A stretch of 5,010 nt of DNA from an uncultured Dietzia sp. (GTDB lineage: Bacteria; Actinomycetota; Actinomycetes; Mycobacteriales; Mycobacteriaceae): assembly GCA_946570335.1 (NCBI GenBank), contig CAMNYG010000136.1:1-5010 (forward strand). Reading direction: 5' to 3'. Below, in pieces: positions 1 through 5,010 of this stretch. Below the pieces are notes generated by a model. The model saw nothing but the letters and a program-made list of their open reading frames with translations, was not told the DNA's origin and ran no database searches. Made by a program: the position numbers and the translations under genes. How positions within the stretch are numbered: the first letter of the stretch is position 1; the number at the start of each line of letters is the position of its first letter.

Positions 1-599
1 GTCTCGATCTGCGGGTTGATCTCCTCCAGGTAGGCGTTCAGGTCGGTGATCGTCTGGCCGACCTGTTCGCCTCGTCCGTCGACCGCACCCGAGATCGCGC
101 CCAGGGTGGCGTTGAGCTTCTCCGGCTCGATCGCGATGAGCAGGTCCGTCAGGTCCTGGAACAGGGTGTTGATCTCGGTGGTGACATTGGTGGCCTCGAC
201 GATGGCGCCGGCCTGCAGTGTGGTGGCGTCCGGTGTGGCGGGCGCGCCGAAGTCGACGGACTTGGCACCGAAGATGGTGTTGGATCCGATCGTCACGGGC
301 GAGTTCGCGGGGATCGCCTCGAGCGCCGCAGGATCCACCTCGAGCTCGAGGGTGGCTCCGTCGAACTCCTGGGTGATCCGGGTGACGTTGCCGATCTCCA
401 CTCCGCGGGAGCGCACCTTGGCGTCGGCCTCCATCACCAGTCCCGCGCGGTCACTGCGCACCGTCAGGGGGACCCGGCTGTCGAACGCCCGCACGAACAG
501 GAGCAGGGACAGCGCGACCACCACGACGATGACCAACGCCAGCCCCGCGCCCGCGATGCGCTTGGGCACCGTGTCGCTCTGGCTCACCGTCCTCGCCAT
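1..599 (-). CDS. mce4A: Mce4A, Mce-family steroid import protein (5' part; runs off the left edge)
   Basis: This is the N-terminal part of an Mce (mammalian cell entry) protein, the substrate-binding component of the Mce4 ABC-like importer that carries cholesterol across the actinobacterial envelope. About 200 residues are visible, with no stop before the edge. After a short polar head (1-15) there is one hydrophobic anchor (about 16-37, rich in Val, Leu and Ala). An MCE domain follows (about 42-118), with a DRAGLVMEADAKVRSRGVEIGNV-like core split over 50-72 and a GSNTIFGAKSVDFG stretch at 105-118. The helical region that lines the lipid tunnel starts at about 140. The ATG at 599 has an AGGAGA ribosome site 7 bases upstream and lies 10 bases after the yrbE4B stop, so it is the third gene of that operon. 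The name rests on family features and position; the missing C-terminal part cannot be judged. Confidence 0.9.
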   Translation of the reverse strand, partial: MARTVSQSDTVPKRIAGAGLALVIVVVVALSLLLFVRAFDSRVPLTVRSDRAGLVMEADAKVRSRGVEIGNVTRITQEFDGATLELEVDPAALEAIPANSPVTIGSNTIFGAKSVDFGAPATPDATTLQAGAIVEATNVTTEINTLFQDLTDLLIAIEPEKLNATLGAISGAVDGRGEQVGQTITDLNAYLEEINPQIE

Positions 600-609
600 A
601 TCGTCTCTC

Positions 610-1461
610 CTATCCCGACAGGTTGAAGTTGCCGTCTCCGCCGTAGATCGCCAGCGAGACGAGAAGGGTTACCGTGACCACGGCGATGAGCGACGTGCGC
701 ACCGCGTTGCCGACCGCCGAGCCGACGCCGGCGGGGCCACCCGCCGCGTTGTAGCCGTGGTAGGTGTGGATCAACATGATCGTGATGGCCATGGCGATGG
801 CCTGGACGAAGGACCACAGGATGTCCGTCGGGATGAGGAACGTCGAGAAGTAGTGGTCGTAGACGCCGCCGGACTGGCCGTAGATCTCCACCGTCGCGAA
901 GCGACTGGCCAGGAATGACGCGATGACGGCCAGCGAGTACAGCGGCACGACCGCGATCATCCCGGCGACGATGCGGGTGGAGACCAGGTAGGTGATCGAG
1001 TCGATCGCCATGACCTCGAGCGCGTCGATCTCCTCGGAGACGCGCATGGCACCCAGCTGGGCGGTGGCTCCGGCGCCGATGGTGGCCGCCAGGCCGATTC
1101 CCGCGATCACCGGTGCCGCGATGCGGACGTTGATGAAGGCGGCGAAGAAGCCGGTGAGCGCCTCGACGCCGACGTCGGTCAGCGAGGAGAAGCCCTGCAC
1201 GGCGATGACGCCGCCGGTGGCCAGGGTCAGGAAGGCGACGATCACGACAGTGCCGCCGATCATCGCCAGCGCGCCGGTGCCCATGGCGATCTCGGCGATG
1301 AGCCGCAGGGTCTCCTTGGGGTACTGCGTCAACGCGCGGGGGGTGGCCGCGAGAGCGCGCCAGAAGAACAGCGCGTGGTCGCCGAAGTCGTCGAAGCCAC
1401 CGATCGCGCGGTGTCGGGCGCGGGACAGTCGCGGGAACCGCGTTGTTTCGATCACCGCCAT
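610..1461 (-). CDS. yrbE4B: YrbE4B, MlaE/YrbE-family permease of the Mce4 steroid importer
   Basis: An integral membrane protein of 283 residues (M. tuberculosis YrbE4B is about 280), one of the two permease subunits of Mce4. A basic cytoplasmic N-terminus (1-50) is followed by hydrophobic segments at roughly 60-82, 112-134, 155-188, 209-233 and 254-274. The MlaE/YrbE signature lies at about 131-154 (GATAQLGAMR then SEEIDALEVMAID); this conserved cytoplasmic loop is thought to couple the permease to its ATPase. The C-terminus GNFNLSG closely matches what I recall of the mycobacterial protein. The ATG at 1461 is one base beyond the yrbE4A stop, suggesting translational coupling. No ATPase gene is in the window, as expected for mce loci, where the MceG ATPase is encoded elsewhere. 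Identification as the mce4 copy rests on sequence similarity plus the steroid-gene neighbourhood. Confidence 0.95.
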   Translation of the reverse strand: MAVIETTRFPRLSRARHRAIGGFDDFGDHALFFWRALAATPRALTQYPKETLRLIAEIAMGTGALAMIGGTVVIVAFLTLATGGVIAVQGFSSLTDVGVEALTGFFAAFINVRIAAPVIAGIGLAATIGAGATAQLGAMRVSEEIDALEVMAIDSITYLVSTRIVAGMIAVVPLYSLAVIASFLASRFATVEIYGQSGGVYDHYFSTFLIPTDILWSFVQAIAMAITIMLIHTYHGYNAAGGPAGVGSAVGNAVRTSLIAVVTVTLLVSLAIYGGDGNFNLSG

Positions 1462-1462
1462 G

Positions 1463-2227
1463 TCACGCCCCCAGAACCTTGACGCCGACAGCGGTGAGAA
1501 CGGTGTTGACGACGAACAGGGCCATGAAGGCGAAGACGACGGTCTCGTTCACCGCGTTTCCGACCTCCTTCGGCCCGCCACGGACGTAGAGGCCCTTATA
1601 GCAGGCGACGAGGCCGGCCAACATTCCGAACACCCCGGCCTTGATCTGCGCCAGGACGAGCTCGCCCAGACCCGTCAACAGCGTGATGCCGTTGACGAAC
1701 GCACCGGGGTTGACCCCCTGGAGGAGGACGGAGAACAGGAAACCGCCGAGGATGCCGATGGTGCACACCAGGCCGTTGAGCAGCAGGGCGACGAACGTCG
1801 AGGCGGCCACCCGCGGAACGACGAGACGCTTGACCGGGTCGATTCCCAGCACCTCCATCGCGTCGATCTCCTCACGGATGGTACGAGCGCCCAGGTCCGC
1901 GCAGATGGCGGTGGCACCGGCCCCGGCGACGATGAGCACGGTGACCATCGGCCCCACCTGCGTGACCGCGCCCAGTGCCGCGCCGGCACCCGAGAGGTCG
2001 GCTGCGCCGATCTCCCGCAGCAGGATGTTGAGCGTGAAGCTCACCAGGACGGTGAACGGGATGGCCACGAGGATCGTGGCCATCATCGACACGCGGGCGA
2101 TGAACCATGACTGGTCGACGAACTCGCGCCCCTGGCGGACGATCGAGGGGAATGAGACGAAGGTGTCGAGCGTCATGGCGAAGAACTCGCCGACCCCCTT
2201 GAGTGGCTTTTCCAGCACACCCGCCAT
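1463..2227 (-). CDS. yrbE4A: YrbE4A, MlaE/YrbE-family permease of the Mce4 steroid importer
   Basis: The partner permease subunit, 254 residues, the same length as I recall for M. tuberculosis YrbE4A. It is the first gene of the mce4 operon. Hydrophobic segments lie at roughly 46-70, 92-110, 140-170, 188-210 and 228-248. The family signature is at about 105-131 (ATAICADLGARTIREE then IDAMEVLGIDP), the paralogue of the loop in YrbE4B. Other conserved stretches are LREIGAADLSGAG (70-82) and GGPKEVGNAVNETVV (217-231). The ATG at 2227 is preceded by a G-rich ribosome site (AAGGGGG, about 5 bases away). The stop is one base before yrbE4B. A KstR-type operator about 100 bases upstream, inside a candidate promoter, suggests control by cholesterol availability independent of hsd4A. 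Confidence 0.95.
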   Translation of the reverse strand: MAGVLEKPLKGVGEFFAMTLDTFVSFPSIVRQGREFVDQSWFIARVSMMATILVAIPFTVLVSFTLNILLREIGAADLSGAGAALGAVTQVGPMVTVLIVAGAGATAICADLGARTIREEIDAMEVLGIDPVKRLVVPRVAASTFVALLLNGLVCTIGILGGFLFSVLLQGVNPGAFVNGITLLTGLGELVLAQIKAGVFGMLAGLVACYKGLYVRGGPKEVGNAVNETVVFAFMALFVVNTVLTAVGVKVLGA

Positions 2228-2273
2228 GACGGCCCCCTTCGATCCTTACTCCCCCGACTCACCCCGTCGTGCT

Positions 2274-2296
2274 CCGGCCAGTCACGTCCAGGCCGG
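2274..2296 (-). other. Small inverted repeat in the yrbE4A leader
   Basis: CCGGCC at 2274-2279 and GGCCGG at 2291-2296 form a perfect 6-bp stem with an 11-base loop. The repeat lies 46 bases upstream of the yrbE4A start, within the leader expected from the candidate promoter at 2319-2346. It has no U-tract and does not cover the ribosome site. It could stabilise the mRNA or bind a protein, but short GC palindromes are common by chance in DNA of this composition. Confidence 0.3.
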
Positions 2297-2318
2297 TTCG
2301 GTGTGATACGGACAACAC

Positions 2319-2346
2319 AGTATCTAGAACACGTTTCACCCCGCAA
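2319..2346 (-). promoter_or_regulatory. Candidate promoter of the mce4 operon (yrbE4A)
   Basis: On the minus strand TTGCGG (2341-2346) could serve as a -35 and GATACT (2319-2324) as a -10, separated by 16 bases. Transcription would start near 2312 and give a leader of about 85 bases. The KstR-type operator fills 14 of the 16 spacer bases, so a bound repressor would exclude RNA polymerase. The hexamers match the sigma-70 consensus only partly (3 of 6 and 4 of 6). An alternative -10, TACTGT, lies two bases further on at 2317-2322. Confidence 0.45.
2325..2338 (-). promoter_or_regulatory. KstR-type operator upstream of yrbE4A
   Basis: The 14 bases TAGAACACGTTTCA (plus strand) match the KstR consensus TnnAACnnGTTnnA at every fixed position. 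KstR is the TetR-family repressor of the actinobacterial cholesterol regulon, released by CoA thioesters of cholesterol intermediates. The site sits 97 bases upstream of the yrbE4A start, in the gap after hsd4A, and overlaps the candidate promoter spacer. Binding is inferred from the motif and the regulon context. Confidence 0.85.
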
Positions 2347-2421
2347 GGTCTTCCCCGATACCCCCGGTCAGCCCCCGCGAAGTGGTGGAGGGAATCTAAC
2401 ACGCGCCCCACCCATCACAGT

Positions 2422-2457
2422 GCCCCCGGCGTGGACTCACAGATTCACGCCCGGGGC
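2422..2457 (-). terminator. Probable hairpin terminator after hsd4A
   Basis: A GC-rich inverted repeat with 12-base arms (2422-2433 and 2446-2457), one internal mismatch and a 12-base loop begins 12 bases beyond the hsd4A stop. No U-tract follows on the minus strand (the next bases are ACTGTGATGG), which is usual for high-GC actinobacterial terminators but leaves the call less certain. If it works, it separates fdxD-hsd4A from mce4; if leaky, it only reduces read-through. Confidence 0.6.
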
Positions 2458-2469
2458 CACCGCAGCAGA

Positions 2470-3396
2470 TCAGAGCTTCATGATCTCCGCGGCCGAGAAG
2501 GACTTCCCCTCCGGGCGGTCTGACCAGTGTTCCGCCACCGCGTCCGCGAACGCGCGGCGGTCCCAGACGCCCCCTGAAGCGTCGAACCGCTTCTCGACGA
2601 CCGGCGCATCGACGAGCGCCACCATGCCGCCATATACCACGAACAGCTGTCCAGAAACCCCCGCCGCTGCGGGCGACGCGAGGTAGGACACGAGGTCCGC
2701 GACACGGTCGGGGGACAACGGATCCGGCCCCTGGGACTCGTCCCACTCCTCGAACACCGCCTCGGTCATCGCCGTCCGCCCGCGCGGGGCGATGGCGTTG
2801 GCCGTGCAACCGATACGACCGAGCACCCGTGACGCCGAGAGCGTGAGCGCGGTGATCGCAGCCTTGGCGGCGCCGTAGTTGGCCTGGCCGGGAGGGCCGA
2901 AGAGCCCCGCCTCGGACGAGGTGTTGATGAGGCGGCCGTAGATCGGCGCGCTCCCCTCGGTGCGCTTCTTGTCCTCCGCGCGCCAGTGCGCGGCGGCGTT
3001 GCGGGTGAGCAGGAAGTGCCCGCGCAGGTGCACCTTGACCACCGCGTCGAAGTCCTCGTCGGACATATTGAAAAGCATCTTGTCGCGGGTGATGCCCGCG
3101 TTGTTGACGACGACGTGGACACCGCCGAGCTTGATAGCCTCGGCCATCATCGCGTCGGCGGTGTCACGCTCGGAGACGTCCCCCACGACCAGGGCGGCCT
3201 TGGCACCGGCCGCCTCGATGTCCGCGATCACCGAATCCGTGGCCTCGGACGAGCGGATGTCGTTGATGACGACCGCGGCGGCGCCGGAACGCGCCAACTC
3301 GACCGCCTCGGCGGCACCGAGACCGGAACCCGACCCCGTGACGACGGCGACCTTGCCGTCCAGCGACAGGTCGCCGTCCAGGGACTTCTTCGTCAT
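2470..3396 (-). CDS. hsd4A: Hsd4A, SDR-family 17beta-hydroxysteroid / beta-hydroxyacyl-CoA dehydrogenase
   Basis: A 308-residue short-chain dehydrogenase related to Rv3502c and to the dehydrogenase domain of peroxisomal MFE-2 (HSD17B4). In mycobacteria Hsd4A oxidises the beta-hydroxyacyl-CoA intermediate of sterol side-chain beta-oxidation and also acts on 17beta-hydroxysteroids, using NAD(+). Seen here: nucleotide-binding TGxxxGxG at 20-27, Asp73 in the GDV adenine-contact motif, NNAG at 98-101, catalytic Ser161, and YxxxK with Tyr174 and Lys178. The usual tetrad Asn is replaced by His123 in VHLRG, as in the MFE-2 group. A tail after about 260 contains FADAVAEHW (283-291), also MFE-2-like. 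The frame stays open upstream through fdxD, but the ATG at 3396 begins the family-like N-terminus and has GAGGAG 11 bases before it, inside the last fdxD codons. It lies 8 bases after fdxD and is probably co-transcribed with it. Confidence 0.93.
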   Translation of the reverse strand: MTKKSLDGDLSLDGKVAVVTGSGSGLGAAEAVELARSGAAAVVINDIRSSEATDSVIADIEAAGAKAALVVGDVSERDTADAMMAEAIKLGGVHVVVNNAGITRDKMLFNMSDEDFDAVVKVHLRGHFLLTRNAAAHWRAEDKKRTEGSAPIYGRLINTSSEAGLFGPPGQANYGAAKAAITALTLSASRVLGRIGCTANAIAPRGRTAMTEAVFEEWDESQGPDPLSPDRVADLVSYLASPAAAGVSGQLFVVYGGMVALVDAPVVEKRFDASGGVWDRRAFADAVAEHWSDRPEGKSFSAAEIMKL

Positions 3397-3404
3397 ATAA
3401 CTGC

Positions 3405-3599
3405 TCACTCCTCGATCGTGAGTGCCGCCATCGGGCACTTCTCCACTGCCTTGCGAGCCCGCTTCTCGAACTCCTCCGGCACCTCGTCGACGATCACGCG
3501 AACGATCTCGTCGTCGTCGTTCAACTCGAAAACCTTCGGCGCGAGGCCGACGCACACGGCCTGCCCCTCGCAGCGGTTGGGATCGACTGCAATCCTCAT
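3405..3599 (-). CDS. fdxD: FdxD, small one-cluster ferredoxin (probably [3Fe-4S])
   Basis: A 64-residue acidic ferredoxin, close in length to M. tuberculosis FdxD (Rv3503c, about 63). Its three cysteines, Cys10, Cys16 and Cys55 (the last in a CP motif), fit the CxxXxxC...CP pattern of actinobacterial [3Fe-4S] ferredoxins. The position that would hold the fourth cluster ligand, residue 13, is Gln. Such proteins pass single electrons from a reductase to redox enzymes, often cytochromes P450. No P450 gene is visible, so its acceptor is unknown; cholesterol-oxidising P450s such as CYP125 or CYP142 encoded elsewhere are a guess. The frame is open upstream to an ATG at 3707, but the ATG at 3599 gives the family length and N-terminus and has a strong ribosome site. 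It is the first gene of the unit with hsd4A and is probably KstR-controlled. Confidence 0.93.
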   Translation of the reverse strand: MRIAVDPNRCEGQAVCVGLAPKVFELNDDDEIVRVIVDEVPEEFEKRARKAVEKCPMAALTIEE

Positions 3600-3605
3600 A
3601 CCCGT

Positions 3606-3612
3606 CCTCCTC
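3606..3612 (-). promoter_or_regulatory. Strong ribosome binding site deciding the fdxD start
   Basis: GAGGAGG on the minus strand ends 6 bases before the ATG at 3599. It supports the 64-residue product over a 100-residue reading from 3707, which would run through the operator and lacks family similarity in its first 36 residues. Confidence 0.8.
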
Positions 3613-3670
3613 GGCCGGTCCGGCGACTCGGTGCCACCGGGCTGGTTCGATTCTATGTGAGCCGCAACAC

Positions 3671-3684
3671 TAGAACGTGTTCCT
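3671..3684 (-). promoter_or_regulatory. KstR-type operator of fdxD-hsd4A
   Basis: TAGAACGTGTTCCT (plus strand) matches TnnAACnnGTTnnA except for the last base (T for A). It lies 71 bases upstream of the fdxD start, just downstream of a candidate -10. Read in the direction of fdxD transcription it contains GGAACACGTTC, the same 11 bases as the fadE26-side operator read toward fadE26. The two sites are 95 bp apart centre to centre. Confidence 0.82.
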
Positions 3685-3695
3685 TCTCGACTGCG

Positions 3696-3701
3696 AGTGT
3701 A
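3696..3701 (-). promoter_or_regulatory. Candidate -10 element of the fdxD promoter
   Basis: TACACT on the minus strand fits the actinobacterial TAnnnT -10 pattern. Transcription would begin near 3689, placing the operator at 3671-3684 just after the start point. No convincing -35 is present at the expected distance, which is common in actinobacteria. Confidence 0.4.
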
Positions 3702-3750
3702 GGGCACCGGACCGATGCGGCTTCGCCCGCCACGAACGGGCCCTCGGTGC

Positions 3751-3756
3751 TAGCGT
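3751..3756 (+). promoter_or_regulatory. Candidate -10 element of the fadE26 promoter
   Basis: TAGCGT fits TAnnnT and lies 9 bases before the operator at 3766-3779. The predicted start near 3762-3763 gives a leader of about 42 bases. No recognisable -35 is seen. The layout mirrors that of the fdxD side. Confidence 0.35.
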
Positions 3757-3765
3757 GAGCCCAAC

Positions 3766-3779
3766 TGGAACACGTTCCA
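3766..3779 (+). promoter_or_regulatory. KstR-type operator of fadE26
   Basis: TGGAACACGTTCCA matches every fixed position of TnnAACnnGTTnnA and is an inverted repeat apart from its central two bases, making it the most symmetric of the three sites here. It ends 25 bases before the fadE26 start, where bound repressor would cover the expected transcription start or the early leader. Confidence 0.88.
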
Positions 3780-3804
3780 CTCCCGACGACGAACATAGGG
3801 TCCC

Positions 3805-5010
3805 ATGGACATCACCTACACCCCTGACCAGGAGCGCCTGCGAGGCGAGCTGCGTGAGTACTTCTCCGCGCTCATGACGCCCGAGCGGCGCGAGGCGTTC
3901 ACCTCGACCACCGGCGAGTACGGCCACGGCAACGCCTACCGCGAGATCGTGGCCGAGATGGGCCGCGACGGCTGGCTGACACTGGGCTGGCCCGAGGAGT
4001 TCGGCGGCAGGAACCGCCCGATGATCGAGCAGCTCATCTTCACCGACGAGGCCGCCATCGCCGGTGTCCCGGTCCCGTTCCTCACCATCAACTCCGTCGC
4101 GCCGACCATCATGGCGTTCGGATCCGAGGAGCAGAAGAATTATTTCCTGCCGCGCATCAGCCGCGGTGAGCTGCACTTCGGCATCGGCTACTCCGAGCCC
4201 GACTCCGGTACCGACCTGGCGTCGCTGCGCACTCGCGCGGTCCGCGAGGCCGGCACCGGCGAGTACGAGGGTCAGGACGTCTACCGGATCAACGGCCAGA
4301 AGATGTGGACCTCGCTGGTCGCGTACGCCGACTGGATCTGGCTCGCGGCCCGTACCGATCCGGACGCCAAGCGCCACAAGGGCATCTCGATGATCCTCGT
4401 GCCCACCACCGCCGAGGGCTTCTCCTGGACCCCGGTGCACACCATGGCCGGCCCGGACACCAGTGCGACCTACTACCAGGACGTGGTGGTCCCGGCGAGC
4501 AACCTGGTGGGCCCCGAGCACGGCGGCTGGCCGCTCATGACCAACCAGCTCAACCACGAGCGCGTGGCCCTGACCTCGGCCGGGCCACTGCAGGCCTCGC
4601 TTCGGCAGGTGCTCGCCTGGGCGCGGGACACCCGCTCCGCCGACGTGGGCCTCCCCGGGGACGGCACCGTGATCGAGCACGAGTGGGTCCGCACCCACCT
4701 GGCGCGCGTCCACGCCATGGCCGAGTACCTGGCGCTGCGCAACTGGGAGATCGTCTCCGCGGACACCGCCGCGCCGACCCGCATCGCCGCCTCGGCCACC
4801 AAGGTGTACGGCACCGAGACCGCCTGCGAGGCCTACCGGCTGCTCATGGAGGTGCTCGGCTCGTCGGGCTACCAGCGCGCCCACTCTCCCACGGCCGCTC
4901 TGCACGGCCGCATCGAGCGCCTCCACCGCTCGGCGCTCATCCTCACCTTCGGCGGCGGCACCAACGAGGTGCAGCGCATTGTGGTTGCCAACAACACCAT
5001 TGGAAAATTC
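3805..5010 (+). CDS. fadE26: FadE26 (ChsE4), acyl-CoA dehydrogenase subunit for steroid side chains (3' end beyond the window)
   Basis: 402 codons are visible with no stop. M. tuberculosis FadE26 is about 400 residues, so only the extreme C-terminus should be missing. With FadE27 the family forms an alpha2beta2 FAD enzyme (ChsE4-ChsE5) that makes the alpha,beta-double bond in cholesterol side-chain CoA thioesters. Seen: an N-terminal helical domain (about 1-120) with FTDEAAIAGVPVPFLTINSVAP at 79-100; the FAD/substrate motif IGYSEPDSGTDLASL (127-141); the beta-domain motif NGQKMWTS (163-170); and C-terminal FGGGTNEVQR (382-391). The MCAD-type catalytic Glu position is Gly384, while Glu252 in NHER matches the base reported for ChsE4 (Glu247 in M. 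tuberculosis). The start is firm: an in-frame TAG lies at 3796-3798, two codons upstream. The ribosome site (AGGG, 4 bases away) is weak. A preceding KstR-type operator suggests induction by cholesterol. Confidence 0.94.
   Translation, partial: MDITYTPDQERLRGELREYFSALMTPERREAFTSTTGEYGHGNAYREIVAEMGRDGWLTLGWPEEFGGRNRPMIEQLIFTDEAAIAGVPVPFLTINSVAPTIMAFGSEEQKNYFLPRISRGELHFGIGYSEPDSGTDLASLRTRAVREAGTGEYEGQDVYRINGQKMWTSLVAYADWIWLAARTDPDAKRHKGISMILVPTTAEGFSWTPVHTMAGPDTSATYYQDVVVPASNLVGPEHGGWPLMTNQLNHERVALTSAGPLQASLRQVLAWARDTRSADVGLPGDGTVIEHEWVRTHLARVHAMAEYLALRNWEIVSADTAAPTRIAASATKVYGTETACEAYRLLMEVLGSSGYQRAHSPTAALHGRIERLHRSALILTFGGGTNEVQRIVVANNTIGKF

Noticed and set aside
46..918. A 290-codon plus-strand frame opposite mce4A and yrbE4B
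   Set aside because: Ser/Thr/Arg-rich composition typical of an antisense shadow; the minus strand holds the recognisable Mce and YrbE sequences.
992..2110. A 372-codon plus-strand frame opposite yrbE4A and yrbE4B
   Set aside because: Its translation is low-complexity (Arg, Asp, Ala, Glu), it spans the junction of two well-matched permease genes, and it has no family features.
2303..2686. A 127-codon plus-strand frame over the hsd4A-yrbE4A gap
   Set aside because: It overlaps the operator, the terminator hairpin and the hsd4A 3' end, and has no recognisable domain or convincing ribosome site.
3397..3555. An N-terminal extension of hsd4A by 53 residues
   Set aside because: The extension is Arg-rich shadow sequence covering most of fdxD in another frame. 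The ATG at 3396 starts the family-like N-terminus and has its own ribosome site.
3600..3707. An N-terminal extension of fdxD by 36 residues
   Set aside because: It would place the operator inside the coding sequence, and the family is about 63 residues. GAGGAGG at 3606-3612 fixes the downstream start.
3796..3801. TAGGGT as a -10 element giving a leaderless fadE26 mRNA
   Set aside because: It ends only 3 bases before the ATG, too close for transcription to begin at the start codon.
3670..4926. A 418-codon open frame on the minus strand opposite fadE26
   Set aside because: It is rich in Gly, Arg, Val and His without any recognisable domain, and lies antisense to a clear acyl-CoA dehydrogenase. 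Long antisense frames are expected in high-GC DNA. It would also run across the fadE26 operator.

Overview
The window is G+C-rich with the tightly packed gene layout of a steroid-degrading actinobacterium of the order Mycobacteriales (Rhodococcus, Gordonia, Dietzia, Nocardia and Mycobacterium relatives). Gene order and orientation match, as far as visible, the cholesterol locus of Mycobacterium tuberculosis: Rv3499c (mce4A), Rv3500c (yrbE4B), Rv3501c (yrbE4A), Rv3502c (hsd4A), Rv3503c (fdxD), and divergently Rv3504 (fadE26). The genus cannot be fixed from the sequence alone.

Layout, left to right. Positions 1-2227, minus strand: the start of the mce4 steroid-uptake operon, transcribed yrbE4A, yrbE4B, mce4A (mce4A runs off the left edge), with 1- and 10-base gaps. 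Positions 2228-2469: a 242-base gap holding a probable terminator for hsd4A, a KstR-type operator inside a candidate promoter for yrbE4A, and a small leader hairpin. Positions 2470-3599, minus strand: fdxD then hsd4A, 8 bases apart. Positions 3600-3804: a divergent promoter region with two more KstR-type operators. Positions 3805-5010, plus strand: fadE26, still open at the right edge, where fadE27 would be expected next.

Together the genes make a cholesterol import and side-chain degradation module. YrbE4A/YrbE4B are the permease pair and Mce4A a substrate-binding shuttle of the Mce4 importer. FadE26, with FadE27, is the acyl-CoA dehydrogenase of side-chain beta-oxidation. Hsd4A is the hydroxyacyl-CoA/17beta-hydroxysteroid dehydrogenase of the same pathway. 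FdxD is a small one-cluster ferredoxin whose electron acceptor cannot be read here. Three sites fitting TnnAACnnGTTnnA (two exact, one with a single mismatch) place all three transcription units under the TetR-family repressor KstR, derepressed when cholesterol-derived ligand is present.

I see no mobile element, CRISPR array, RNA gene or clearly undescribed system. The points of interest are regulatory: how the three operators sit relative to their candidate promoters, and the separation of mce4 from hsd4A by a terminator-like hairpin.
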